Made by a program: the position numbers and the translations under genes
The notes under the pieces: generated by a model
Seen by the model: the letters and a program-made list of their open reading frames with translations, nothing else
Database searches by the model: none
Told to the model about the DNA's origin: nothing
Shown: piece after piece, positions 1-7,067 of the stretch
Layout: the number at the start of each line of letters is the position of its first letter
Numbering within the stretch: the stretch's first letter is position 1
Assembly: GCA_964644525.1 (NCBI GenBank)
Contig: CAZXWC010000006.1
Coordinates: forward strand, 1-46,243
Direction of reading: 5' to 3'
Origin: BM714 sp964644525
GTDB lineage: Bacteria > Bacillota > Clostridia > Peptostreptococcales > BM714
Length of the DNA: 46,243 nucleotides

Positions 1-71
1 TGAACTATTTGAAAAGCAAGGATATCGAAAGGTATAGAACACTCATTAAAAAACTTGGCTTGAGAAAATAA
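1..71 (+). CDS. rpsO: 30S ribosomal protein S15, C-terminal end (partial)
   Basis: The window opens inside this gene. Reading from base 3, the last codons encode a tail ending in RTLIKKLGLRK followed by TAA, which matches the conserved C-terminus of S15 (family ends ...YRxLIxKLGLRR). S15 binds 16S rRNA early in 30S assembly. The identification rests on about 22 residues plus its place just upstream of pnp, a neighbour pair conserved across most bacteria. The 5' part lies outside the window. Confidence 0.9.
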   Translation, partial: NYLKSKDIERYRTLIKKLGLRK

Positions 72-75
72 TTAT

Positions 76-105
76 GAGCGGGCTTGCCCCGCTCTATTAT
101 TTTAT
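76..105 (+). terminator. Rho-independent terminator after rpsO
   Basis: A 7-bp GC-rich stem (GAGCGGG at 76-82 with CCCGCTC at 88-94) with a 5-nt loop is followed by a T-rich stretch (TATTATTTTA). It separates rpsO from pnp, so pnp is probably driven mostly by its own promoter. Confidence 0.8.
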
Positions 106-124
106 ACGTTTAAAAAAAGGGAAA

Positions 125-153
125 TTGACTTTTAAATAGAAATTAAATATAAC
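125..153 (+). promoter_or_regulatory. SigA-type promoter for pnp
   Basis: TTGACT at 125-130, a 17-nt spacer and TATAAC at 148-153 closely match the vegetative -35/-10 consensus. It lies 32 bases before the pnp start and just after the rpsO terminator. Found by eye only. Confidence 0.65.
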
Positions 154-185
154 AATGAAAAGAAAAGATTTATAAGGAGGAAAAC

Positions 186-2279
186 ATGATAAAAAGCTTC
201 AAGACTGAAATTGCCGGCAGGACGCTGGAAGTTGAAGTGGGCAGATTAGCTGAGCAGGCAAATGGTGCAGCTTGGTTGAAATATGGTGATACCGTATTGC
301 TTGTTACGGCTTGCACATCGAAATCTTCAAGAGAGGGAATAGATTTTTTTCCATTAAGTGTTGAATATCAAGAGAAACTGTACTCAGTTGGTAAAATCCC
401 CGGAGGATTCATAAAAAGGGAAAGTCGTCCGTCTGAAAAGGCAATATTAACAGACCGCTTGATTGACAGACCGATAAGACCTTTATTTCCTGATGGATTC
501 AGAAATGAAGTTCAGGTAGTGGCTTCTCTTTTGTCTGTAGACCAGAACTGCGCTCCGGATATCGTTGCAATGATTGGATCTTCAATTGCGCTAAGCATAT
601 CTGACATACCTTTTGACGGACCTACTGCCTCTGTTTTAGTTGGAATGATTGACGGCGAATTGATAATCAATCCAAGCAATGAACAAACAGAAAAATCAGA
701 CTTGCACCTTGTTGTGTCAGGCACTGAAGACGCCATAATGATGGTCGAAGCTGGGGCAAATGAAGTTTCAGAAGAAAAAGTACTCGAGGCCATATTATTT
801 GGGCATGATGAAATAAAGAAAATAATAACCTTCATCAAAGGAATAGTCGCTGAAGTCGGAAAAGAGAAAATGGATATACCATTATTCAAGCCTGATGAAG
901 AAATAGAGAAAGAAATTTTAGATTTCGGTTTCGAAAAACTTAAAGAATCTGTAAAAATAAAAGACAAACTGGAACGCAAAGAAAGAATGGATGAAACAAA
1001 AGCTCTGATTTTCGATGAGTTTATAGAAAAATATCCTGACAACAAGAATGACATAAATGCGATAATTAAAAGCATGATGAAAAAAGTGGTCAGGGGAATG
1101 ATTACAAAGGATAAAATAAGACCTGACAATAGAGCTCTTAATGAAGTTAGAGAGATTACATGTGATGTTGGAATTCTACCCAGGACACATGGTTCGGGGC
1201 TGTTCACAAGAGGACAAACACAAGCCCTGACTATAACTACATTAGGTTCTTTAGGCGATGTACAGAGATTAGACGGAATAGGTCTGGAAGAGACCAAAAG
1301 ATATATGCATCATTATAATTTCCCGCCGTTTTCTGTAGGTGAAGCTGGATTCATGAGAGGCCCAAATAGGAGGGCAATCGGTCATGGGGCTTTGGCAGAA
1401 AGGGCATTGTTGCCTGTTATTCCAAGCGAGGAAGAATTCCCTTATGCAATACGCCTTGTTTCAGAGGTGTTGAGTTCTAATGGAAGCTCTTCACAGGCCA
1501 GTGTTTGCGGCAGCACATTATCTCTTTTGGATGCTGGTGTGCCAATCAAAAAACCTGTTGCTGGAATTGCCATGGGCCTCATAAAAGAAGACGACGATAT
1601 ATCTATCCTTACCGACATACAGGGGCTGGAGGATTTTCTCGGGGACATGGATTTCAAAGTTGCAGGGACTAAGGATGGGATAACTGCTATACAAATGGAT
1701 ATAAAAATCCATGGAATAAACAGAGAAATTTTGACTACCGCGCTTGACCAGGCGAGAGACGGAAGATTCTTCATAATGGATAAAATGAATAAAGTCATCG
1801 CTGAGCCTAGGACTGAAATGTCAGAATATGCACCAAGAGTCTTCAGCATGATGGTTGATCCTGAAAAAATTCGGGATATCATAGGGCCCGGAGGAAAAGT
1901 GATTAATAAAATCATATCAGATACCGGTGTGAAAATGGACATAGACGACAGTGGACGCGTCTTAATTACAGCAAATGACGCAGAAAGTGGAAAACAGGCC
2001 ATAAAGTCGGTTGAGGATATTGTAAAAGAAGTTGAAGTTGGTGAAATTTACACAGGCAAAATTGTAAAGATAATGCCTTTTGGAGCATTTGTTCAACTCC
2101 TTCCCGGAAAAGACGGATTGGTTCATATATCCCAGTTGACAGCTGAACGACTTGAAAAAGTTGAAGACAAGTTCAACGTTGGAGACGAAATAAAGGTTAT
2201 TGTCAAAGAAATAGACAAGATGGGAAGAATAAATTTGTCCAGAAAAGCTTTGCTTAAAAAGGACAATGAAAAAAAATAA
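186..2279 (+). CDS. pnp: Polyribonucleotide nucleotidyltransferase (PNPase)
   Basis: Phosphorolytic 3'-to-5' exoribonuclease that degrades mRNA and releases nucleoside diphosphates; it acts as a cytoplasmic trimer. The 697-aa length is normal. Domain order is the family's: a first RNase PH-like domain (about 1-140), a helical linker, the catalytic second RNase PH domain (about 310-550, with GRFFIMDKM and the conserved GLIKE segment), a KH domain (about 555-615, with the IIGPGGKVINKI RNA-binding loop) and an S1 domain (about 620-690, GxVxxIMPFGAFVQLLPGKDGLVHIS). The ATG follows an ideal AAGGAGG site (174-180). It has its own promoter and terminator after rpsO. Nothing looks damaged. Confidence 0.98.
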   Translation: MIKSFKTEIAGRTLEVEVGRLAEQANGAAWLKYGDTVLLVTACTSKSSREGIDFFPLSVEYQEKLYSVGKIPGGFIKRESRPSEKAILTDRLIDRPIRPLFPDGFRNEVQVVASLLSVDQNCAPDIVAMIGSSIALSISDIPFDGPTASVLVGMIDGELIINPSNEQTEKSDLHLVVSGTEDAIMMVEAGANEVSEEKVLEAILFGHDEIKKIITFIKGIVAEVGKEKMDIPLFKPDEEIEKEILDFGFEKLKESVKIKDKLERKERMDETKALIFDEFIEKYPDNKNDINAIIKSMMKKVVRGMITKDKIRPDNRALNEVREITCDVGILPRTHGSGLFTRGQTQALTITTLGSLGDVQRLDGIGLEETKRYMHHYNFPPFSVGEAGFMRGPNRRAIGHGALAERALLPVIPSEEEFPYAIRLVSEVLSSNGSSSQASVCGSTLSLLDAGVPIKKPVAGIAMGLIKEDDDISILTDIQGLEDFLGDMDFKVAGTKDGITAIQMDIKIHGINREILTTALDQARDGRFFIMDKMNKVIAEPRTEMSEYAPRVFSMMVDPEKIRDIIGPGGKVINKIISDTGVKMDIDDSGRVLITANDAESGKQAIKSVEDIVKEVEVGEIYTGKIVKIMPFGAFVQLLPGKDGLVHISQLTAERLEKVEDKFNVGDEIKVIVKEIDKMGRINLSRKALLKKDNEKK

Positions 2280-2283
2280 CCAT

Positions 2284-2310
2284 AGCATGACTTCGGTCAT
2301 GCTTTTTTTT
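2284..2310 (+). terminator. Rho-independent terminator after pnp
   Basis: An 8-bp perfect stem (AGCATGAC at 2284-2291 and GTCATGCT at 2296-2303) closes on a C(TTCG)G tetraloop and runs into eight Ts. This is a textbook intrinsic terminator immediately after the pnp stop codon. Confidence 0.95.
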
Positions 2311-2330
2311 GCCATTTTAATATTGGTATA

Positions 2331-2339
2331 TGCTAAAAT
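2331..2339 (+). promoter_or_regulatory. Possible extended -10 promoter for dut-lysC-yicC
   Basis: TGC-TAAAAT (2331-2339) has the TGn extension typical of promoters with a weak -35; no good -35 hexamer is seen at the right spacing. It lies between the pnp terminator and dut, where a promoter is expected. Confidence 0.4.
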
Positions 2340-2364
2340 ATAGAAAAAGAGTGGGGGTTTGACC

Positions 2365-2796
2365 ATGAAAGTGAAAATTGTGAACAAATCGAATTTCAAA
2401 ATGCCGGAGTATAAAACTTTGGATTCAGCGGGACTTGACCTTAAAGCATTCATTGCGGATTCTGTTACTATTGAGCCTTTGCAGAGATTATTGGTTCCGA
2501 CAGGTCTTTTCATAGAAATCCCAAAGGGGTTTGAAGGACAGATCAGAGCAAGAAGCGGACTGGCCATAAAACATGGAATAGGTCTTATAAATGGCATTGG
2601 TACAATAGACAGCGATTACCGTGGCGAAATCAAGATTGCATTAGTAAATATAAGCAATGACGAATTCACAATAAAAAATGGCGACCGTATTGCTCAATTG
2701 GTGATAAACAAATACGAAAGAGTTGAACTAATAGAGGTGGAAACAATAGACGAAACGCAAAGAGGAAGCGGCGGTTTCGGGTCTACCGGCATATAG
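2365..2796 (+). CDS. dut: dUTP diphosphatase (dUTPase)
   Basis: Hydrolyses dUTP to dUMP and pyrophosphate, keeping uracil out of DNA and supplying dUMP for thymidylate synthesis. All five trimeric-dUTPase motifs are present in order: AGLDLKA (I), RARSGLA (II), GTIDSDYRGEI (III, with the catalytic Asp), GDRIAQLVI (IV) and RGSGGFGSTG (V, the flexible C-terminal arm). At 143 aa it is normal length. I start it at the ATG at 2365, about 7 nt after GGGGG; an in-frame TTG at 2359 is almost touching that site and is unlikely. lysC follows after 12 bases, probably in the same transcript. Confidence 0.95.
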   Translation: MKVKIVNKSNFKMPEYKTLDSAGLDLKAFIADSVTIEPLQRLLVPTGLFIEIPKGFEGQIRARSGLAIKHGIGLINGIGTIDSDYRGEIKIALVNISNDEFTIKNGDRIAQLVINKYERVELIEVETIDETQRGSGGFGSTGI

Positions 2797-2808
2797 GAGA
2801 ATCCCAAA

Positions 2809-4020
2809 ATGAAAAACAACATTGCTGTTATGAAGTTCGGCGGTACATCTTTAATGACATCGAATCAAAGGAAGGCTGCAGCTAAAAGAATTATCGAGAT
2901 GAAAGCTAGCGGTAAATTTCCGGTTGTAGTTGTTTCGGCAATGGGCAGAAGCGGGGATTTCTATGCAACCGATACTTTGATAGAAATGCTAAAGAATGAA
3001 AACGAAGTCTGTGATAATCGCAATCTGGATATGATTGCTTCATGCGGGGAAACCATTTCAGCTGCTCTGCTTTGTGAGACAATACGCAAAACGGGATATG
3101 AATCTGTAGCTTTAAATGGATCTCAGGCGGGTATTTATACTGATTCGACTTTTGGAAATGCAAACATAAAGAATGTAGATCCGGACGGTATATTAAAATG
3201 GATCAATAAAGAAAATATTGTTGTTGTAACAGGTTTTCAAGGTGTTGACCATGAAGGTTTTTCAACTACTCTTGGACGTGGAGGAAGTGATTTTTCTGCC
3301 GTTGTTTTATGTAATGAGCTGAAAGCGGACATCGTTTATATAATTAAAGATGTACCCGGCGTATTGACTGCAGACCCAAAAATAACTGAAAAAGCCCATT
3401 TGATTGAAAAGCTTTCTTATGATGAGCTTTATGAAATGTCTAAAAGCGGCGCCAAAGTTGTTAATTTCAAGGCAGTATCATATGCCAAGGACCACAGCAT
3501 CGAACTTGTTGTAAAATCATTGTATTCGCCTATCGATGAAAAAGGAACACAAATATGTGAACGGGAAAAAAAGGACTATTCGCCATCTGAAGTCAAATTA
3601 TTGACAGCAATCGTATCGAAAAATGGTGTCCTGCAATACAGTTTAAATGAAAAAGACAGCTTTAAAATAATTGATTTGCTAAATACTCTTTCTGAAAATG
3701 AAATAAGCATAGATATGATAAACATAGGTATTGCAAACCAACATTTCACTATAGATGAAAAAAATCAAAAGCTTACCGAAGTATTGCTTGGAGATGTAAA
3801 ATTGAATTATGGATTGAGAAGCGGTTGTTCGAAACTGACGATTGTCGGCCAGGCAATACACGGCGTGCCGGGTGTTATGGCTAAACTTTTGAGTTCACTT
3901 GATAAATCAGGCATTGACGTATTTCAGACTTCTGACTCAAATACAACAATTTCATGTATAATAGACAGCAATAACATCATTGCAGCAACAGAAATAATAC
4001 ATGATGTTTTCAAACTATGA
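2809..4020 (+). CDS. lysC: Aspartate kinase
   Basis: Phosphorylates L-aspartate, the first committed step toward lysine, diaminopimelate, threonine and methionine. The 403-aa protein has the N-terminal amino-acid-kinase domain (MKFGGTSL at residue 7, the GRGGSDFSA loop around 160, KDVPGVLTADP around 183) and two C-terminal ACT regulatory domains (about 265-403). It is a monofunctional enzyme with no fused homoserine dehydrogenase. It sits between dut and yicC rather than with other lysine genes. The 12-base gap to dut leaves no room for a lysine riboswitch, so control is probably allosteric through the ACT domains. Which effector it senses, and whether it is the lysC, dapG or thrA type, cannot be read from sequence alone. 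Confidence 0.92.
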   Translation: MKNNIAVMKFGGTSLMTSNQRKAAAKRIIEMKASGKFPVVVVSAMGRSGDFYATDTLIEMLKNENEVCDNRNLDMIASCGETISAALLCETIRKTGYESVALNGSQAGIYTDSTFGNANIKNVDPDGILKWINKENIVVVTGFQGVDHEGFSTTLGRGGSDFSAVVLCNELKADIVYIIKDVPGVLTADPKITEKAHLIEKLSYDELYEMSKSGAKVVNFKAVSYAKDHSIELVVKSLYSPIDEKGTQICEREKKDYSPSEVKLLTAIVSKNGVLQYSLNEKDSFKIIDLLNTLSENEISIDMINIGIANQHFTIDEKNQKLTEVLLGDVKLNYGLRSGCSKLTIVGQAIHGVPGVMAKLLSSLDKSGIDVFQTSDSNTTISCIIDSNNIIAATEIIHDVFKL

Positions 4021-4036
4021 CAAGGAGGAAAATCCA

Positions 4037-4921
4037 TTGATAAAAAGCATGACCGGATATGGAAGGGGAGAATATGACGACGACAACCTTTCTCTTACCG
4101 CTGAGATAAAAACTGTCAATCACAAATATAACGATATAATAATCAGATTGCCCAAAAAACTTTCTTTGTTTGAAGAAAGAATAAGGAATCTTATAAAAGA
4201 AAAAATATCACGTGGAAGAGTGGAAATATATATCCATATTGATGAATCCGAAAATGAAAACGTTCAAATAAATCCGAATTTCGAACTGATAGATAAATTG
4301 ATGATAGCCTTCGATGATATAAGCGACAAATATAAGTTGAACAAGAATGTTGAAATGGAGCATTTGTTGAAATTTGATGATATTCTTTCAATTGAACCTG
4401 TTGAAGAAGATCTTGAAGATCTTTGGGTCAAATTTGAAGAATGCGTTTCGGATGCATTGAAGAATTTAATGGAAATGAGACAGGACGAGGGTAAAAGGAT
4501 TTCAGTTGATATCATGAAAAGAGTGGAAACGGTAAGTTCTTGTGTTGATGATATTAGCAATAGAGTTCCAAATGTTGTAAAAGAGTATAAAGAAAAGCTG
4601 AATCAAAGGATTAATGAACTACTTTCGGAAACAGGAATACAAATAGAAGAAAGCAGGCTTGCTCTTGAAGTGGCGGTTTACGCTGATAAAAGCGATATAA
4701 CAGAAGAAATAGTAAGAATGAAGTCGCACTTGAAAGAACTTGAAAAAATTCCTTTCCAAACTGTTTCAGTTGGAAGGAAACTCGATTTTTTGATGCAGGA
4801 GATGAATCGCGAAGTTAATACCATTGGTTCCAAATCTCAGGACAATGAAATTACAAGTATTGTGATTGACTTGAAAAGTGAATTGTCCAAAATAAGAGAG
4901 CAAGTTCAAAACATCGAATAA
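4037..4921 (+). CDS. yicC: YicC/YloC family endoribonuclease
   Basis: Member of the YicC family, reported as RNA endonucleases linked to small-RNA turnover. The N-terminus IKSMTGYGRGE is the family hallmark (MIxSMTGFGR), and the C-terminal part (about 210-294, SDITEEIVRMKSHL and GRKLDFLMQEMNREVNTIGSKS) matches the conserved DUF1732 end. I choose the TTG at 4037, 8 nt after a perfect AAGGAGG (4022-4028); this gives 294 aa and the canonical N-terminus. An in-frame ATG at 4001 would overlap lysC and add unmatched residues. The yicC-gmk-rpoZ order is conserved in many bacteria. Confidence 0.93.
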   Translation: MIKSMTGYGRGEYDDDNLSLTAEIKTVNHKYNDIIIRLPKKLSLFEERIRNLIKEKISRGRVEIYIHIDESENENVQINPNFELIDKLMIAFDDISDKYKLNKNVEMEHLLKFDDILSIEPVEEDLEDLWVKFEECVSDALKNLMEMRQDEGKRISVDIMKRVETVSSCVDDISNRVPNVVKEYKEKLNQRINELLSETGIQIEESRLALEVAVYADKSDITEEIVRMKSHLKELEKIPFQTVSVGRKLDFLMQEMNREVNTIGSKSQDNEITSIVIDLKSELSKIREQVQNIE

Positions 4922-4936
4922 TCATGGGGGAATTTT

Positions 4937-5590
4937 ATGAATGAAAAGATTAAAACAGAGAAAGGATTGCTGTTAGTGGTTTCAGGTCCTTCTGGAGCTG
5001 GCAAAGGAACTATATGCAAGGAGTTTTTAAAGCATCATGACAATGTATACCCGTCGGTTTCAACTACTACAAGGGATCCTCGAAATATGGAGATTGATGG
5101 TGTTAACTATCATTTTATTTCAAAAGATTCCTTTAATAAACTTCTTGAAAAGGAAGCATTCCTTGAATATGCCAAAGTTTATGGAAACATGTACGGAACA
5201 ACAAAAAACACAGTAATGTCTAAAATTAATCAAGGAATAGACGTTTTGCTTGAAATTGAAATGCAGGGGGCAAAGCAGGTAAAGGAAAAATATCCCGATG
5301 GTATATATATCTTCATTCTGCCTCCATCATTGAATGATTTGAAAAAAAGAATTCAAAAGCGTGGAAGTGAAACTCCCGAAAGTATGGAAAACAGGCTTGA
5401 ATCCGCGTTTGACGAAATTGGCTTTATAAAAGAGTATAATTATTATATAATAAACGATGAAATTGAAAACGCAGTTAAAACTATGGATTCTATATATAGA
5501 GCAGAAAAAAGCAAAATAAACAAGAACATCAATGATCTAATAAAAAAATACAAGGAGGAAAAAGATAATGCTTACCCCATCAGTAAATGA
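4937..5590 (+). CDS. gmk: Guanylate kinase
   Basis: Converts GMP (and dGMP) to GDP with ATP; essential for GTP supply and for salvage of GMP formed during (p)ppGpp metabolism. The 217-aa protein starts with a Walker A loop SGPSGAGKGT (about 16-25), followed by the GMP-binding segment STTTRDPR and the conserved GVNYHFIS and FLEYAKVYGNMYGT motifs. Its last 23 bases overlap rpoZ, and the rpoZ ribosome site lies inside its final codons, so the two are probably translationally coupled. Confidence 0.97.
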   Translation: MNEKIKTEKGLLLVVSGPSGAGKGTICKEFLKHHDNVYPSVSTTTRDPRNMEIDGVNYHFISKDSFNKLLEKEAFLEYAKVYGNMYGTTKNTVMSKINQGIDVLLEIEMQGAKQVKEKYPDGIYIFILPPSLNDLKKRIQKRGSETPESMENRLESAFDEIGFIKEYNYYIINDEIENAVKTMDSIYRAEKSKINKNINDLIKKYKEEKDNAYPISK

Positions 5591-5765
5591 CTTGTTAAAA
5601 AAGATAGATAGCAGATATTCTCTTGTTATTGCAACTTCTAAAAGGGCGAGAGAAATAATACAAGAGGAATTTGAAGCAGAAGAGGTATCAACAAATAAAC
5701 CAATATCCGCAGCCGTTGACGAGTTTTACCAAGATAAATTCCATATTGTCAAAAGCGAAAAATAG
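5568..5765 (+). CDS. rpoZ: DNA-directed RNA polymerase subunit omega
   Basis: Small RNA polymerase subunit that helps fold and assemble beta-prime. The 65-aa sequence has the family pattern: N-terminal PSVNDLLKKIDSRYSLVIATSKRAREI (here split by me as PSVNDLLKKIDSRYSL then VIATSKRAREI) and the KPISAAVDEF segment that contacts beta-prime. ATG follows AAGGAGG inside the end of gmk, an overlap of 23 bases in another frame. The gmk-rpoZ-coaBC order is typical of Firmicutes. Confidence 0.96.
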   Translation: MLTPSVNDLLKKIDSRYSLVIATSKRAREIIQEEFEAEEVSTNKPISAAVDEFYQDKFHIVKSEK

Positions 5766-5774
5766 AGGTGTGCC

Positions 5775-6965
5775 ATGTTAAAAGGAAAAACTGTAGTGAT
5801 TGGTGTTTCGGGCAGTATTGCAGCTTATAAAGCGGCAGAAATAATAAGCCTTCTAAAGAAAATGAATGCAGAAGTGAAAGTCATAATGACAAAATCTGCT
5901 ACCAAACTTATTGGTCAATGCACTTTGCAGACACTTTCAAACAACCCCGTATATACAGACATGTTTTCAGAACCATTCAATTGGGAAATAGACCATATAT
6001 CGCTTGCAAAATCAGCTGATGTTTTTTTGATTGCCCCAGCTTCTGCAAATATTATCGGGAAAATCGCAGGAGGAATAGCCGATGATATGCTGACTACAAC
6101 AGCTATGGCTACAAATGCGAAAAAATTCATTGCGCCTGCAATGAATTCTAAAATGTATTTGAATCCTCTTGTACAAAGGAATATGGATTTGTTGAAAAAC
6201 ATTGGTTGCAAATTCATAGAACCCGACAGTGGAATTCTTGCATGCGGTGACGAAGGCGTCGGGAAACTTGCGGCCCCACAGGATATTGTAGATCTTGTTG
6301 CAGGATTTTTGACATCCAAACAGACATTGAAAGGCAAAAAGGTCCTTCTAACTGCAGGGCCCACAATTGAAACAATTGATCCGGTTAGGTACATTACAAA
6401 CCATTCATCTGGGAAAATGGGATATGCAATGGCAAAAGAAGCTGTATCAAGAGGCGCTGATGTCACACTGGTAAGCGGACCTGTTAACATAGATCCTCCA
6501 AAGGGCTGCAATGTGATTCATGTAGAAAGCGCTGTCGAAATGAATGAAGCTGTTTTAAAGGAAAGCTCGGGTTCACATATAATAGTAAAATCTGCAGCGG
6601 TTTCAGATTATAGACCCCGAAATCCCCAAAATCAAAAAATCAAAAAATCCAAAGGTGAATTTATTTTAGAACTTGAAAGAAATCCGGATATACTAAAAAA
6701 TCTTTCGAAAATAAAAAAAACAAGTCAAATACTTGTAGGCTTTGCTGCGGAAACAGAAAATCTTATTGAAAACGCAAAGTCAAAAATGGAAAAAAAGCAA
6801 TTGGATATGATAATAGCAAATGATGTGAGCCTAAAGCATTCGGGGTTTAAATCCGACAAGAATAAAGCCGTAATACTTTTTAGAGGCGGAAACAAAAAAG
6901 AATTTGAACTTATGACAAAGCAGGAACTTTCAAAAGTAGTTTTTGACGAAATTGAAGAATTATAA
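5775..6965 (+). CDS. coaBC: Bifunctional phosphopantothenoylcysteine decarboxylase / phosphopantothenate-cysteine ligase
   Basis: Carries out two consecutive steps of coenzyme A synthesis: joining cysteine to 4'-phosphopantothenate and then decarboxylating the product. The N-terminal CoaC flavoprotein domain (about 1-180) shows GVSGSIAAYKA, the catalytic-His segment (IDHISLAK), PAMNSKM and the ACGDEGVGKLA substrate-clamp region. The CoaB domain (about 185-396) shows TAGPTIETIDPVRYITN, HSSGKMGYAMA, and KSAAVSDYRP. At 396 aa it has normal fusion length. It begins 9 bases after rpoZ. Confidence 0.97.
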   Translation: MLKGKTVVIGVSGSIAAYKAAEIISLLKKMNAEVKVIMTKSATKLIGQCTLQTLSNNPVYTDMFSEPFNWEIDHISLAKSADVFLIAPASANIIGKIAGGIADDMLTTTAMATNAKKFIAPAMNSKMYLNPLVQRNMDLLKNIGCKFIEPDSGILACGDEGVGKLAAPQDIVDLVAGFLTSKQTLKGKKVLLTAGPTIETIDPVRYITNHSSGKMGYAMAKEAVSRGADVTLVSGPVNIDPPKGCNVIHVESAVEMNEAVLKESSGSHIIVKSAAVSDYRPRNPQNQKIKKSKGEFILELERNPDILKNLSKIKKTSQILVGFAAETENLIENAKSKMEKKQLDMIIANDVSLKHSGFKSDKNKAVILFRGGNKKEFELMTKQELSKVVFDEIEEL

Positions 6966-7015
6966 TATTTATGCATATTTTGCTTTGCCAACAAACGAAA
7001 ATGCGGTTTTGAAAT

Positions 7016-7041
7016 AAGGGAGCGGATATGCTGCTCCTTTT
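7016..7041 (+). terminator. Weak hairpin between coaBC and priA
   Basis: An 8-bp stem with one G-T wobble (7016-7023 with 7033-7040) ends in a short TTTT. It could be a weak terminator after coaBC or a leader hairpin for priA. The T tract is short, so termination would be partial at best. Confidence 0.4.
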
Positions 7042-7067
7042 GTAGTGGAATGGAGGTTTAGAAAATC

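Noticed and set aside
512..1297. A 261-codon minus-strand frame opposite pnp
   Set aside because: Shadow of a well-supported gene: serine/isoleucine-rich low-complexity translation, no ribosome site and no family resemblance.
2797..2808. Lysine riboswitch before lysC
   Set aside because: Only 12 bases separate dut and lysC, far too short for the element.
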